DNA of 64,000 nt, taken from NCBI GenBank assembly GCA_039000515.1, contig JBCFYV010000876.1, positions 30,531-94,530 on the forward strand. Direction: 5' to 3'. The notes beneath the pieces are model-generated. The model was given only the letters and a program-made list of their open reading frames with translations, had not been told where the DNA came from and searched no databases. Below are positions 11,490 to 23,639 of this stretch, piece by piece. The number at the start of each line of letters is the position of its first letter. Positions within the stretch are counted from its first letter, which is position 1. A program made the translations under genes and the position numbers. Source of the stretch: Timema cristinae (taxonomy: Eukaryota; Arthropoda; Insecta; Phasmatodea; Timematidae).

Positions 11490-11880
11490 TGGCACTCAAA
11501 TCTCCGCCACCATGAGTAAGTGACGACCCGTGAAGGATGTGGGTGACTTCTATGTAGTTGTGCCGCGACCTTACAACTGGACTGACAATGGGCAGCTAGA
11601 ATGAAGCACATTAATTGTTGAGCAGGACGTTCCCTACTCTATCCCCGCAGTTCTGGGTGTGCCGACGCACCTGCCCTTCTTGGTGTAACAGGTTGCGCTG
11701 TGCGTTTCGGTCGAGGATAGTGAGGGGAATGTTAGGACGTTGGGCGTAGCAGTAAGTTGAAGAGAATTGTCACCAGGAGCGCTTTCTTCCACCTCCACCA
11801 CCGACGCTCGAGGGTGGGGCAATACACATCACTGCTCTGGGTTGCTAGACTTTGTGCCGACTGGCGATGGCTGTGTTTCA
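11490..11880. other. GC-rich island of unknown nature
   Basis: About 390 bases with balanced composition and several CpG dinucleotides, sharply different from the flanks. The - strand is open at 11634-11822 for 62 codons, rich in Ser/Thr/Pro. No domain recognised. It could be a terminal exon, a promoter-like island or part of a transposon. Confidence 0.3.
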
Positions 11881-12009
11881 TAATACATACCAATATACAT
11901 AATTAAGCACAGAACTATCTCGATTAGAACGGTGATACATATCAATTACTTCCTTTACAGAGATAAATTTATATATTAGATTGTATGCGTATATTGAGTT
12001 ATATGGCGT

Positions 12010-12160
12010 ATGTATAGTCTCACTCTCTCGCTCTCTCTATCATCTAAGTGGTGGTACAACTTCCTATTAATAGTAGCTTCTAAGCCCTAAAAGATTAGCA
12101 TAATCTAGTACATTAGCGTATAACCCGAAAAACAGGTAATAAGACGCTGTTGCCTGGTCT
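12010..12160 (+). repeat. SINE tail fragment
   Basis: The sequence 'cattagcgtataacccgaa' followed by aggtaataagacgc matches the common 3' tail of the local SINEs. A 'tctctcgctctctctat' run lies just upstream. The body is not clearly preserved. Confidence 0.55.
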
Positions 12161-12164
12161 TTTT

Positions 12165-12770
12165 CAAACATCTAATTCTAAATATTGACAAATAATTTTG
12201 TTTTACTCCTAAAAATAATATTCTTCAAAGAAATATGTTGGTTTTTTTTTTTTTTGAAACCACTTTCTGAGTATTCATCTTATTATACTTTGTATCTGAT
12301 CGTCACCTACCACTAAACCAGGCGAGGCACACTACAGGATTCAGATGATTAGAGGCGATGTTAATTTGAGGTCTCCTTTCGGCTCAGAGGTGATGTACGA
12401 CAATGTTATCTGCTTTGTTACTTTTTTATAATCGATATACTAAACTGTGAACTTGTATGAAAGGCATGTTTTTTAAATTATTAATATACATTATTGTTAC
12501 TGATGTTCACAACTTGTAACTGTCCTGGACTGCAAAGGCATATATTGTCCACAACCACTGTGACCTTCACGGACTCCCATCTTATGACCAGTTGTAACCC
12601 AATCACTTCACAAGTCACTTTCCGATAACATTTCATAAGAGTTACCTTTAAAAAATTGACTTTAACATCCATTAAGTGGTCTGGGATCAATATTTCACAC
12701 TACTGACTTGCTAGGCCTGTTGTATTAGAATAACTGCATATGTATTATAATCTAACTTAACACTAAGGAC
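12165..12770. other. No gene recognised
   Basis: Mostly AT-rich. A - strand frame at 12481-12690 (69 codons) has no family motif. Confidence 0.4.
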
Positions 12771-12774
12771 CAGG

Positions 12775-12945
12775 AACAACAGCCAGTCCCGCTTTATTTA
12801 TCTGTCTATAAACAGCGTAAACCCACATTCAGACGCAATGATGTACATCATTTCAGTCATGACATGGGGATTGAACCCTCTCGGTAAGCTCTCAGATGTC
12901 AGTAGACAGACACGTGCTACCAAACTAAGAGCTGTCAAATTCCTT
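12775..12945 (-). repeat. tRNA-derived SINE (different head type)
   Basis: On the - strand it starts 'agctcttagtttggtagcac', an A-box-like segment, followed ~45 bases later by the B box gagggttcaatcccc. The downstream body leads to 'cgctgtttatagacagataa'. The spacing fits a pol III internal promoter. The folded tRNA is not complete (no proper acceptor stem), so this is a SINE head rather than a tRNA gene. Confidence 0.65.
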
Positions 12946-14095
12946 TGCAAAAACTAGAAGCCATCCTTAAATTAAATCAGTTAAAATCTTAGTTCCTTTT
13001 TGTGCTATGTGTGTGTTGCGAGAATTGCTGCAATGAAAGAAAGATCATGACTTTGTCTCCCGCCCTCTTGATCATTGTTACTTGACATTCACACTAATCA
13101 TTAAGCAACATTGTTAATCCATCGCATGTGTCTATTCCTCAAAGCTTTATATCACTAGCATTTAAAGTTTAAAAAAGATCATATAAATTTATTCATCAAG
13201 AATGATAGAAAAATGTATACTGATATCCACATACAATACTAAGATATTTGTTTATTAAAACTTGTTATTACAAGTTCAACTATATACTAATTACATAAGA
13301 TCAATTGTTAATATTATATTTACAAATAAAGGTTTATTTAGTACTTTCTTCTTATATATATTGTTTAAATGTGTATGTATCCTTTCTCAACTCTATGTAT
13401 TTATTAATGTATATTTAGGTTGTATGACAATGTAACTTAAAACTGTATATTGTCACATATTGTCTGAGACACAATCAATTAGTTGTAGAGGTAGATAACT
13501 ATAATATGGTTATAATTATGGAAGTGATTTTAATAAATTAAATAAGAAGAACAGACCTGAAATATTTTATTTAAATTCATCTTTGTACCATAATAGTTAA
13601 GAGGTTAATAGCATAAGATCACAAATTAACAAACTTTAAATGGTAATTGAAGTTTTGTATCGGCCACGCATTAATATTAGAATTTGTCCAAATGGGGTGT
13701 TTTTGGCTATGGGTCTGCGAGCTCTGGATTTTTTCATTAAAGTTGGAGTAATAATATTTCAAGACAAGATCCGAGTTTGATAGTATTCATAATTTTTAAA
13801 TGTTAAGAGCATATATTTGATTTATTTTAGAATTATAATAAGTAGGCCTACCCAATATTTATATGTACCTTCAAAAACCAGAACATAAAATGTTAAATAC
13901 CACATCTTTAAAGATGTGAAATTTTGAAATACGTGAAAACAACAGATGTTCATTAAAATAGAAGACTAGCTCATTTTTTAAAATATTTCTAAATCTTTTG
14001 GAAAAAAAAAATTTTAATTGGAAATTGAAAGGATTGTTTTATTGAATTATAAAGTAGCTCCTTAAAAAACATGATTTAAATAGAAACATCACTCA
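12946..14095. other. AT-rich sequence, no gene seen
   Basis: No coding signal. Scattered AT-rich short repeats only. Confidence 0.45.
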
Positions 14096-14099
14096 AATG

Positions 14100-14560
14100 A
14101 AATCAATTAAGCAGGGAGTGGGCCTCGTGAAGGAGGCTTTTTGGGGTGCTTGCCTCCCGCTGCAAAAGTTTAGTTAAACAAAGACATCAAAACATACTTT
14201 TGGATGTCGTACACAATTTTCTCATATTTTTTCATGCCGTAGTGAACAAACATTGTATATTTTTGCCATTTGAGGAAATTAGCAAAAACCATGATAGCGT
14301 ACAAGCGTGTGATATATAAACACACCTATGTTAACAAGCGTTAGCCGTGCAGGGTGCCTCAACTGCAGGCGCCCATGAGATCTGCATACTGTCACAGGTT
14401 GGTTGCCATGACAAACTTGACGTCACTTCCTTACCCTTAGCAGGATTGGGCTGATCTCAGGCGTGCTCCTCTTTGCTGTGGGATCACTCGTTGATTTGTA
14501 CACATGTGGGTGACGCAACCAGCTTCGCTGCCCATTTAGATTAAATTGAGTGAATAATGA
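14100..14560. other. Mixed-composition segment, unidentified
   Basis: Balanced base composition with segments such as gcctcgtgaaggaggcttttt (a possible 7-base stem, gcctcct/aaggaggc) and ccgtgcagggtgcctc. There is no open frame of note. Possibly a non-coding transposon part; no second copy in the window. Confidence 0.25.
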
Positions 14561-14599
14561 AAAACGTTCCGATATAAAAAATTGATTTTGGATTCTTTA

Positions 14600-15405
14600 G
14601 TATTAGAAGATTTTTGTCTTCGGATCACGAAAAATTTACGATACATCTAATTCTGTAAAGTATGTGTGTCCAAGATAGTGTGTAAGAACCTTGATTTATA
14701 TATTGGTGTGCTTTTCCCTTCAAAAATAATGTATTGTCCAAGTACATGACAGTGTCTTTTGGCCCACTTTCTTGTGGTTGACATCAATCCTGCCGTCCCC
14801 ACAGATGCTTCAAGACGGTTTAAAGACCATGACACAGTGATACTCCAGGGGAGTAATAAAAGCGTATACTCTCATTAGATGGTTTAAGAGAGCGCAACAA
14901 CTACGACAAACTAGCGTCCATTTCTCGAATTAAAATATGTATTAGCCCACTAAGTAATGCAAGGACGGATTCAATGCTTTGGCCATAGGAGTGGTCGAAT
15001 ACAATTTATTTTTTCTATTTTGTGGCTTCTCATATAGTCTACAATCTTATACAGTGCCCTTGAGCTTTCCTTATGGGATGATAAATAGCAGACTTGCATA
15101 AGGGGTATGGAGGACCAAACAACCCCTTCTTTCTATGTCAGGGATTAAGTTGCTGAATATTCCCATACTTAGGTAGCTACGCAGGAGTTGAGGGCCCTGA
15201 CCACTCAAGATATTGTCTGCGTATAAGAGGTCATGATGGCAGGATATCAAACTTTCAGTACATAAAATCAGGGAACAACTTACACGGCTGCGAAATTTCA
15301 AAAACCTTCCGGAGCTTAGTTTAATTGGGCTTTGTTTCAAACAGAAATAATTTCCTAAAATAATGCGAGTAAGGTCCAGTACAAAAAAGAATGAGGGTTT
15401 CAAAA
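14600..15405 (-). other. Unassigned region with a 110-codon open frame
   Basis: A - strand frame of 110 codons lies at 15071-15403 and a 62-codon frame at 14647-14835. Neither shows a motif I recognise, and the opposite strand is broken by stops. The longer one could be a genuine exon or a transposon remnant. Confidence that it is a gene is low. Confidence 0.2.
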
Positions 15406-17735
15406 AAAAACTACAATTTTAATTAAAAAAATTTAAACTTATTTACCATAATATTTTTCCCAGAGGGCTACAATTTCGTTAAGGAAAATTGTTAAAATCT
15501 ATTTTGATTTTTAAACCTATCAAAATTTTTAAGGAACCCTTGGGAAAAAATAAAGAAATGACTAGCCCCAGTGTCAAAAAGACCAAACAATTATAAAACC
15601 CCCACCGAAATCGAGACAACCAAGGTCCGGAATTTCCCTGGCTTAGGGGACTAGGGCAAAAAAACCCAAACGGACTAGGGGACGCCCTACATCTTTTATT
15701 TTGTGACCCCCCGGGAAAAAACTAACTTGTGAGGGGCGCAGCGCTACTAGCACCTGAACTCACGGGATTATTCCACAATGCTTTTCCCAACATTAGGAGG
15801 TACAAGGTTTCAAAAAGATAGTGCCATACTGGGCCGTCCCCGAAAATTTAAAACCCATACGGCGGGATTCATTTGTACGTACTCTTTTCCGAGAACAAGG
15901 TATCTTCTATTACGGAATCCAGGGAATAGGTTCCGGGGACTGTGGTGGTTGTTATAAAAACAAAAATCCCGATAGTTGGGGAGAAGACATTTTCAAGAAT
16001 ACTGTCCACGAACTGGTGCTCGCTAATAGATAATAATAAAAGGTTTCTAAAGAGACTCGTGGGTGGACACTACCTCTCTACATAATTTTTCACTTTAACC
16101 CTATTTGGCAACAAATTTTTCAAAAAAAAAGTCGATAACTTGTAACGTTCTTGTGACTGCCTCAAAAGTTTGCGCGCCATTTGTGAACAAATTTTATATC
16201 TGTTCCCCCAAGGTTGGCACCATTTAACATCCTTTCGACCCTTGCCCCTAGTTGGGAGACATTGTTTCCATCCAATAACGGGCACCTTTTCTTGGCGCCA
16301 ATTGTAATGTTACTAGTTCCGAAAGGTCTATTGCTATTTGGGGCCACGTTTGTGCGCCTATTTTTAAACTTAGGTAATAAATATTATTATTCCCCGACAT
16401 TGGGCTTCACTTTTTTGTGTAGAATATTAACGTCAGATAAAGTTGATATTAGTTTTATTCAATGATAGTAACATTGATAGTTATTGAAAAATGTTTATGT
16501 TTTTACGAGCGCCAAGCACACGTCCCCTCTGTGACAATGATGACATCAGAGTGTGTTTAGATTGCACCACGTTTGGGGATAATTCGATCCAATAAAACTT
16601 ACCGAATGTTTAAGAACCGGAATCTGCCTCAAATTAAACATTAAATTATTCTGGTTGTTTCCGAGAGAGCAGGAAAGTTAATTTTTAAAAGAAATTTAAC
16701 AAGTGCAATTTGATTCAACTTTACGTCACCCCACTGGGAAATTAAACTACAGTAGCTGTGCCTCCTAACTTCAGGCGTGTGAACTTAAAAAAGAAATAAC
16801 TAGTAATTTCCTTTGTTGAATCTTGGGAACTATCATATCCCGAATAATTTAGACAAGAAAAATTAAATAGAGCCGTGTGATCCTGCCCATCCAAAACAGG
16901 AATACGACTCAAAATATCACTCGCCAACTTCGGACATGCGCGGGGTATAAACGGAGTTTCCCCAGCTCACTAATCTCCCCCCGTAAAATGGACTTAACTT
17001 TGCCTCCATAGTTGCATTCAGGTGGAAATGTGACTCGCCGGTAGACGCTCGGATCCAAAATGGTCGCGGCTCAGCTTATAGACTTCATTGTTGTTTTGTG
17101 ATGGTCGAATTGTCAGCTCAGAGTGGGCCCCATGACAAGGGACAACATGAAACACAAGTAACAAGAATTAGTACAAGGTTCCTAATAAGGGATTTAAAAT
17201 GGTTGTTCTCTATTTTCAACCATAAAAATACCTTAAGACACTCCACCCTACTCAACGAGAGCAGAGTGGTGCAGCTTTTTCTCCTTCCTACCCCAACTCT
17301 CCATCCAACGTGAGAAACCTTTGACAAAAAGGTAAACAAGAGATTTATTTGTTGGCTAAAAGGGAAAATAAAGATAACAAGTAAAAGTTGGGTGGCTCCA
17401 TTTCACCACTCGCCCGTTTGTGCCCCAGGGCAGTTCCTAGTTTTGGTACCTAATAATTTTGCTTCAACCCCTAACCCCGAAGGGGGGGATGATTCGGTTC
17501 AGGCGGATACCCACGGGAGGTGAGAATTAACTCCTCTCCCCCTCCCCCTTTAAAAGTATGGTACGGGCCGACATGGGGGGCACGTATTTCCCAGCAAACC
17601 AGGGTGGGAACCGGGGCTAATTTTTCCCTTTCCCCTATTTAATTCCCCACTCCTTGTGCGAAAGAGTGGAGGTGCCCATGTTCTAGGCCATGCACTACTA
17701 ACTGTCCTACACGGTGAGCACGGACCTCTATCAAC
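15406..17735. other. No recognisable gene; local blurring
   Basis: 15.40-15.80 kb and 17.46-17.64 kb contain many short single-base runs like the block after 30.3 kb. 16.9-17.3 kb is less AT-rich and includes 'ccaaaatggtcgcggctcag', but no start, domain or promoter can be supported. Frames at 15821-16033 and 16214-16465 show no family pattern. Confidence 0.35.
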
Positions 17736-18489
17736 TATGATGCTCGCCGCTATGATATGTCATCCATAGCATGCCGTATGGCTGAAATGCTAGCATCGAT
17801 CTTTTTAATGGCGTCATACCATTGATGACACCGCCATTTTCTTGTTATTCATGTCATAATTTTACAGTCGCACTAGTGATGGGTACAACCGATTTAATTA
17901 CTCAATTCTCTTTAAAAAAGAATTGAGTAATCGAGTAAAATTACTTGAGTAATTTTTTAGCGAATCATCTACTTGAATCATCCTGTGGCAATCAGTGGAC
18001 TATTACTCGGGTGTCTTACAGTGGGATTCGATACCAATAACAGTTAATAATATCTTCCTGTAGTCGGCAATGGTGTATTCTGAGAAAAATTAATAGGTAT
18101 GCTGTACTCAAAAAGTTGCAATGGCGATTTGGGGGCCAAAGACCCTCAACCACCGTTTTCCAAAACGTCAAGGGATGTATTTAAGATGTGTCCATATATA
18201 AGTGGTTCTCGAACATTTATTATTTCCCTTTAACTGCTATTTTGAGGACATTTTGAGCCCCCCTCCCTCACATCCCATGTTCTCTTCTTTTTATTTATCC
18301 ATAACGATGATTATCATCCACTCAAAATGTAATAAAAGTAGCTCCATGGTGTCGGCCCGCATTCAGGATATACCTACCGAGTGGCTACCAAACTGTTTGG
18401 CGAATTAGTGCCAACTCTTGCGAATAGAGGGTGTCATGTGGTCAGCAAAACAATGACTCCAGCCATTTAAGCTTGGTTTTCTTTTACCA

Positions 18490-18662
18490 GAGCCACTACT
18501 ACTTTATTCGAGTAGCCCCTTTTATTTTTATCCACTCTATGCTGAATCTAACCCGTTCCAGACCCACTGCTTCCAGATAATCTGGACGCCCCGGGAATCA
18601 AACCCGGGACACCTGGAACTTATAGCCAGAACCTATGACCACTAGACCACATAGGCGGTCCT
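18490..18662 (-). repeat. tRNA-derived SINE
   Basis: The - strand opens gaccgcctatgtggtctagt, containing an A-box-like 'tggtctagtgg'. It continues with the B box cccgggtttgattcccgg about 40 bases later, then a short body. The B-box arm forms a perfect cccggg/cccggg stem. The tRNA cloverleaf is otherwise incomplete, so I call a SINE. Confidence 0.7.
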
Positions 18663-19125
18663 CAAATTTGTAAATGATATCTACATGGTTAGAAATTTAA
18701 GTAAATATTAATGTCGAGGCTGAGTGGTATGGGCCCCATTTCTGAATTCATAGGGGAGAGACAGATCCTATTCAATTATCCCGGTGTAATTAATAGCACA
18801 CGTTAGCAATACTCAAAGCAAACAATCATAATAAGAATAAAAAGAAGTGATACATCGATCAAACGTCCATCAGATCTTGGTGAGAGGGAATCAGGGGGAT
18901 TGTCCAACTCACGTTGCAATTAAAACTTTTTTTATAAAGCCTATTTTTATCTCACACAATGCTGCTTGGAAACAAACGAGTTCCCAACATGAGAATTTAT
19001 GCTCCAGAAGCTATTTAGATGCGTAAACTTTGACTAACATAGGGAGAGTATTTCGGACTCTTTAATACTCTACGCTACATCATTGGTTTATTGCTAAGAT
19101 ATTTACACATATCTTTTGATGTAAG

Positions 19126-19572
19126 CAGTGGCGCACCCAAGGGGAGAGAGGGCAAACAGGTAGTTGACCCCCTTCCCCCTCTTTCCCCAACACCACAAAT
19201 TATGTTAATAGAAATTTAAATAATATAAGTATAATAACACTGAAGATGTGTCCAATGTATATGCTACCCTTTTAAGACTAGGCTTCAGACCTTAAGCCTA
19301 TATATTAAAATGTTTACCATACACACAAAATTGAACAATTGAGAAAAACATACAAAAAAATAGCTTTGATAACATTTGTATCATTTAAATTACTTTAAAT
19401 TTCTATAAAACTACTCAAAATTATTTATAAAAGCTTTAATAAATTACATAAATATTCTCGACCTTCAGGGTTTAGGAGGCTGTGCAACCAAACCGTCTCT
19501 CCATCAAATGTAAATTCTTGCTACAGCCTTGATTGAATGCCTCCCCAAATAAAATGGCCGGGTGCATCCCTG
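19126..19572. mobile_element. MITE with short terminal inverted repeats
   Basis: Left end cagtggcgcaccc and right end (reverse complement) cagggatgcaccc agree at 11 of 13 positions. The 447-bp element has no coding sequence. The cagtggcg-type start is common in non-autonomous DNA transposons (hAT-like and others). Flanks (atgtaag / attaagta) are similar but do not give a clean target duplication. Confidence 0.5.
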
Positions 19573-19604
19573 ATTAAGTAAATTATAAGAAAATATATTT
19601 TATT

Positions 19605-20345
19605 TAACCTTTTCCTTCTAAATCATCTTGAAATGGTGAACACTCCTGACTTTTGGGATTCTTTAATGTAAAGTTATATAAAATCACAAAGACTAATAAG
19701 TCGTTAATGTAAAAACAAAAACTATAAGAGAACACTATTAAAACTCCACGATCCTTTCTACTAAAGGGAAAAAAAAGAATTTTGTGTCCCAAAAACGATC
19801 AAAGTAGCCTACCCCTTACCCCACCCTTTCCCACTCCATCAGTGCTGAAATACCTAAATTTGAAGAATGGTTAAATGTGTTTGCCACATATATGATAATA
19901 CATGTGGGAAATAGAATACCTAAACATAACTCAATGTATTTAATTAGTGTATAATTTAAAGCTTGTTACATATACTATTATTTTACAATTAATTATTTAT
20001 ATATTTTATGTATTTTTACTTAAACATTGTGATCTTGAATCTTTTTTCAATAGTTGGCACAATGCTTAGCTTGCTTCACAGGTTGTGGAAACCCGAGCTC
20101 ATTGGCCAATTACTTATGGGCGAGCAGAAAGGAATGTGTTGCCACCCCAAGACATTGGGCAAGGTCATTAGAGCCCCCCTAGCTTGCATTGGCATTTTTC
20201 AAGTAGCAAGCCCTGGGTTTCCTATTGTGCTAATTAGAACTTTTGGAAGAAGTATTACTTAAACACAGTATTCTTAAAAATATGAACCAATATAAGTTTT
20301 AAAATTACTAATTCATTACATATATATTTATTACCTTTTTAAAAG
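19605..20345 (+). repeat. Dispersed repeat, copy 2
   Basis: Second, cleaner copy of the repeat at 7.2-7.99 kb, in the same orientation; the shared landmarks are listed there. An 84-codon frame at 20008-20262 lies inside but is not kept in copy 1, so I do not call it a gene. It begins 33 bases after the MITE. Confidence 0.75.
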
Positions 20346-20439
20346 TGAAAAAAAATTGTCATTGTTTTTATATTTTGTATCTTACTCTAATTAGTTTCAA
20401 TTTACAAATAATCATATTTTACTAAGGAAAAATTAGAAT

Positions 20440-20700
20440 CAAAATAATAAGGAAAGAAAATTATTAGTTTCATTACATGTGATTGTGAAAATAAGACTTG
20501 CCGAGGTGCAGAGTAAAAAAATCGAGGAACTTTCATCAAGTACTTTTAGAAGAATCGGAAATGTGATATGCATAGTTAGTGTGCTTTTCGATTGTGTACC
20601 ATACATCTGCAAGTATCTTTTATTGAAAATGCACATGCAACATTTAAACCATAAAGAGCCATTTTTGCGTAGCAGCGGAAACTGTTGATGAAAAGTGAGC
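20440..20700. other. Open on both strands, not assigned
   Basis: Frames of 65 codons (-) and 69 codons (+) overlap here. Neither carries a domain that I recognise. Confidence 0.25.
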
Positions 20701-21065
20701 TCTAAGGGAATATGCCTTTAAAATGGGAATAGCATGGTAAACAGGTCAGCCAATAAGGTCGATTCTCACTTAGCTGGTAAGAAAAGAGAAAATAAAATAA
20801 TAATAAGGTCCAAGTAAAGTTACTCGAGTAATCCTGAAGTAGAGCTGCAGGTCAAGCACGGATCTTTTCATTTTGCACGTCATTCACCATGACGGCCATC
20901 TTCTGACGCATCGTCATAACTGCGAGCATGGAACGCCATGTCATAAAGCCATGTCATAACCGCTAATGCGTATATGACGTGTAAGCTTTGATGGGCGCTA
21001 ATGTGTGAATAAAGTGAATTGGCCACCATGATAGCTGGCTTAGCTATGCTTAGATTTATAAAATG

Positions 21066-21110
21066 TATCCCTACGCCAAAACATATGTTTTGAAATAGCA
21101 GCTGTCACTT
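21066..21110 (-). repeat. Terminal inverted repeat of a Tc1/mariner-type element (copy A)
   Basis: A TA dinucleotide at 21066-21067 is followed by tccctacgcc, a near-match to 28196 onward (TA then tccctacgcc). Sequence similarity continues with agcagctgtcacttttt against agcagctttcacttctg. TA flanking is the target signature of the Tc1/mariner group. It lies about 340 bp downstream of the transposase stop codon, as expected for the 3' end. Confidence 0.6.
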
Positions 21111-21406
21111 TTTACAAGCAAAGTTTTGAAACCAAGAAAACTTATAAAAAGAATAAATAACCATTTGAATTTTTTTAGTACAATTTTTATAACTTATGCT
21201 AAAAAAACTACGAATATTTTTTTTCACTTTATTTTAAAATTAAATTAGTGTTTAATGGCTATACAGTATAATATGTTGGATTTGTAAGAGCTTAACTTGA
21301 CTTAATATTTTGATAAGGTAATGATTTTTATAATTTAATTTAATGTGCATAAAAGCATGTTAGCAACTATAAGGGTTATTTACTATCATCCCCTGGACTA
21401 GAACCT

Positions 21407-21602
21407 TTAAAATGTATCATATAGAGGTGTAGCCAGAACTTCTTCTGCATCATCACTGGAGTTTGACTCATCTTCATTGTCATCATTGTCGTCGCCTAGG
21501 TTGATCATTAAAGGTGGGTGTCTGTCATTCACATCCATCCACATCTCCCTTTCCCAATATTCTTGAATAAGTTTCTCGCAGTGGTCCACATGCTTACTCC
21601 AG
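21407..21602 (-). pseudogene. DDE transposase, last exon (copy A)
   Basis: The - strand exon begins after a tgttttag acceptor and reads WSKHVDHCEKLIQEYWERE, then an acidic Asp/Asn/Ser-rich tail of about 25 residues, and a stop. This is the C-terminal end of an insect DDE-superfamily endonuclease of the Tc1/mariner type: after the LPPY..NPIE..W motif these proteins have H(V)..E....YW.....D followed by an acidic tail. The upstream catalytic exons were not found to the right (21.6-23.2 kb), so copy A is probably 5'-deleted. The last-exon acceptor is at the same residue as in copy B (28.9 kb). It would have cut and pasted its element in the nucleus. Confidence 0.65.
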
Positions 21603-21609
21603 CTAAAAC

Positions 21610-23245
21610 ATATATATTATATATATGTAGCACCATGAAGTAGTTGAACACCAATCAAAATGCGTATTATCTTGCAGCGAGTTTCAAAACATTGCCAAGT
21701 GAGTTGCAATGAACTCGATGAATGTAAATAATCTTTATTCTTAATATTTTCATTTTAAATCAAAAATGTATATAGTTAAATATGGTTATATCAACGCTAA
21801 AATGTATTTATAATGGTCATTGACTCGGACAGAACTGTCATCGGTGAGAGGAGATAACATAATTCATGTGTTATTGTAAATAACTAAAGTTTCTCAACAA
21901 GTATGGCTTTTATACACAACTGGGAAGGGACAAAATCCAGCAGAAAAAACTTTATATCGTTCTTGGCCTAGTTATTTTTTCAATTCCACTTTTAGGCAAG
22001 TTTTGACTTTTTCTTTGAATATCACCTATGTAAATTCACAAGCAAACTAGTTGTAAGTTGTGCAGTTGAAGATCAATCAGAAAGGAGGCTTAGGCCTTGA
22101 AATGGCTGTTTTGTGTTTGGATCACAGCTTCAGAATAGTGGAAAATAGTTTTTTTAACAATACAAGAACAGTTCATTCTCTTCAATTCAACTAAAATTAG
22201 TGAAACCATAGTGTTTTAAGGAAACTACCATCATTTGATATTTTGTCTGAATATTCCCGATTTGCTAAAGTGGTTGTGATGAATTTTTTATGATAGCACG
22301 TATGCTTTTCATGTTAGTTTGGATACATAAACAAGACCTATGCTGATGCCATTTTTATTAATGTTCCCTTGATTTTTCAATATAATTTTGTCTAGTATTA
22401 TTTTCTATTCTTATTATTAGAGATAAAAATATATACAGTTCAGGACATCATATGAAATAGCTCATAATGAATGTAAGTAACATCAACATCAAAATACATA
22501 AATATTTTTAACAATAAATAGTAAAAATACAATAGTTTCGAGAATTTTTTTTTTTCTACAGTTTGTCAAATTTGATTTCAGACTGCTTAACTAATTATGA
22601 CATTGAATACAGAAAGTGAAAGAATGGTACAATTTGTTTTATTTCAAATTATTTACGTGACCTCACCTACACATTTAAACTAATTTCTTTTTAAGTAAAA
22701 GAAGACTATTTTTACAAAAGCATACTGTGACTAGTTTTATTGCATAGACAAAATGTAAAACTTATAACCTAAATCAGGGATGCCGAAACTTGTCCAGATA
22801 GTAAGCCACTAAAGGACTAGTTGAATTTTGAATTAATCTAATGTGCCACCTATTATTTACATTTTTTTAATGGGTATTTAAAAATTAAACTTGATGAATA
22901 GTAAGTATTGTAATGAATAACTCAAATCAAATTGTAAATATTTTAATAATGCCTGGATTTAAATAAGGAAAATTTATCATATTAAATTTTCAAATGAGTG
23001 TCTTAGACAAAATTAATTCCAATAACTTGAAAACATTTAAAGTAGCAACTTTAGTGAAAATTTTTTTTTTATATGTATCATATATTAATACCATAAACTT
23101 AACAAGATATTTATGTTTGGTTCATAACTTGTCTTCAACTGCACACATTCTCTGCACTTAAGGGCCAAAATGATTTTTAACCAAAAGTTAACAAAGTTCA
23201 TTGTGACATGTCTGTTAAAATATTAACATTTTAATAAATTACACC
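21610..23245. other. AT-rich sequence, no gene seen
   Basis: No coding domain, SINE or terminal repeat recognised. The missing upstream exons of the copy A transposase would be expected here but were not seen. Confidence 0.45.
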
Positions 23246-23248
23246 TTA

Positions 23249-23292
23249 AGGCCCAGACACAGAGTCCGTATCCGTAGGTCCGTGGTCCGTAC
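23249..23292 (+). repeat. Harbinger left terminal inverted repeat
   Basis: About 42 bases matching the reverse complement of the right end, with very few mismatches. Preceded by TTA. A second, internal run of 'tccgtatccgta' at ~23343 repeats part of the terminal motif, as does the inner part of the right end (ttacggataaggactctg). Confidence 0.85.
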
Positions 23293-23639
23293 TCTGTGCT
23301 CCAAAGTCCAAGGTCCATAAGAAATTCTACACGCGATCACAGTCTCCGTATCCGTAATCACGTGACCGTTTCAACCAATGAGGTAGTAAGAGACTTCATC
23401 CAATCAAAAAATTCGAAAGAAAATAGTCTACAGCACAGAGCGCGCGTCCAGCAGTCAGCTGATCAAAGAAACCAAAAACAACTTTGTTGAGAAAACTTGT
23501 ATGCCAAAATATTATCTAATTCGAGTCGATCTTAACTTACATTCTACAGCTGCACAAATATTTTTTTAAAACCATATATTAAATTTTTACAATTATTTAT
23601 ACACTTTTCAATAGCCCTAAATTATTCTCAAAGATACAC

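Larger units (their letters stand above)
17738..20960. repeat. Nested repeat region with distant inverted arms
   Basis: The left arm (17.74-17.97 kb) has atgctcgccgctatgat, then 'tagtgatgggtacaaccg', then palindromic attactcaattc / gaattgagtaat and ttacttgagtaa. The right arm (20.82-20.96 kb) has ttactcgagtaat and then, in reverse orientation, gtcataactgcgagcat. The inner motifs resemble hAT-type termini (agtgatggg plus tactcgagta repeats). A matching right terminus was not found. Between the arms lie a SINE, a MITE and a dispersed repeat. Confidence 0.35.

Noticed and set aside
18590..18662. tRNA gene candidate
   Set aside because: A and B boxes are present but the cloverleaf does not close, and a SINE body follows.
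23296..23490. 64-codon + strand frame in the Harbinger element
   Set aside because: Starts in the terminal repeat; no motif; expected to be non-coding.
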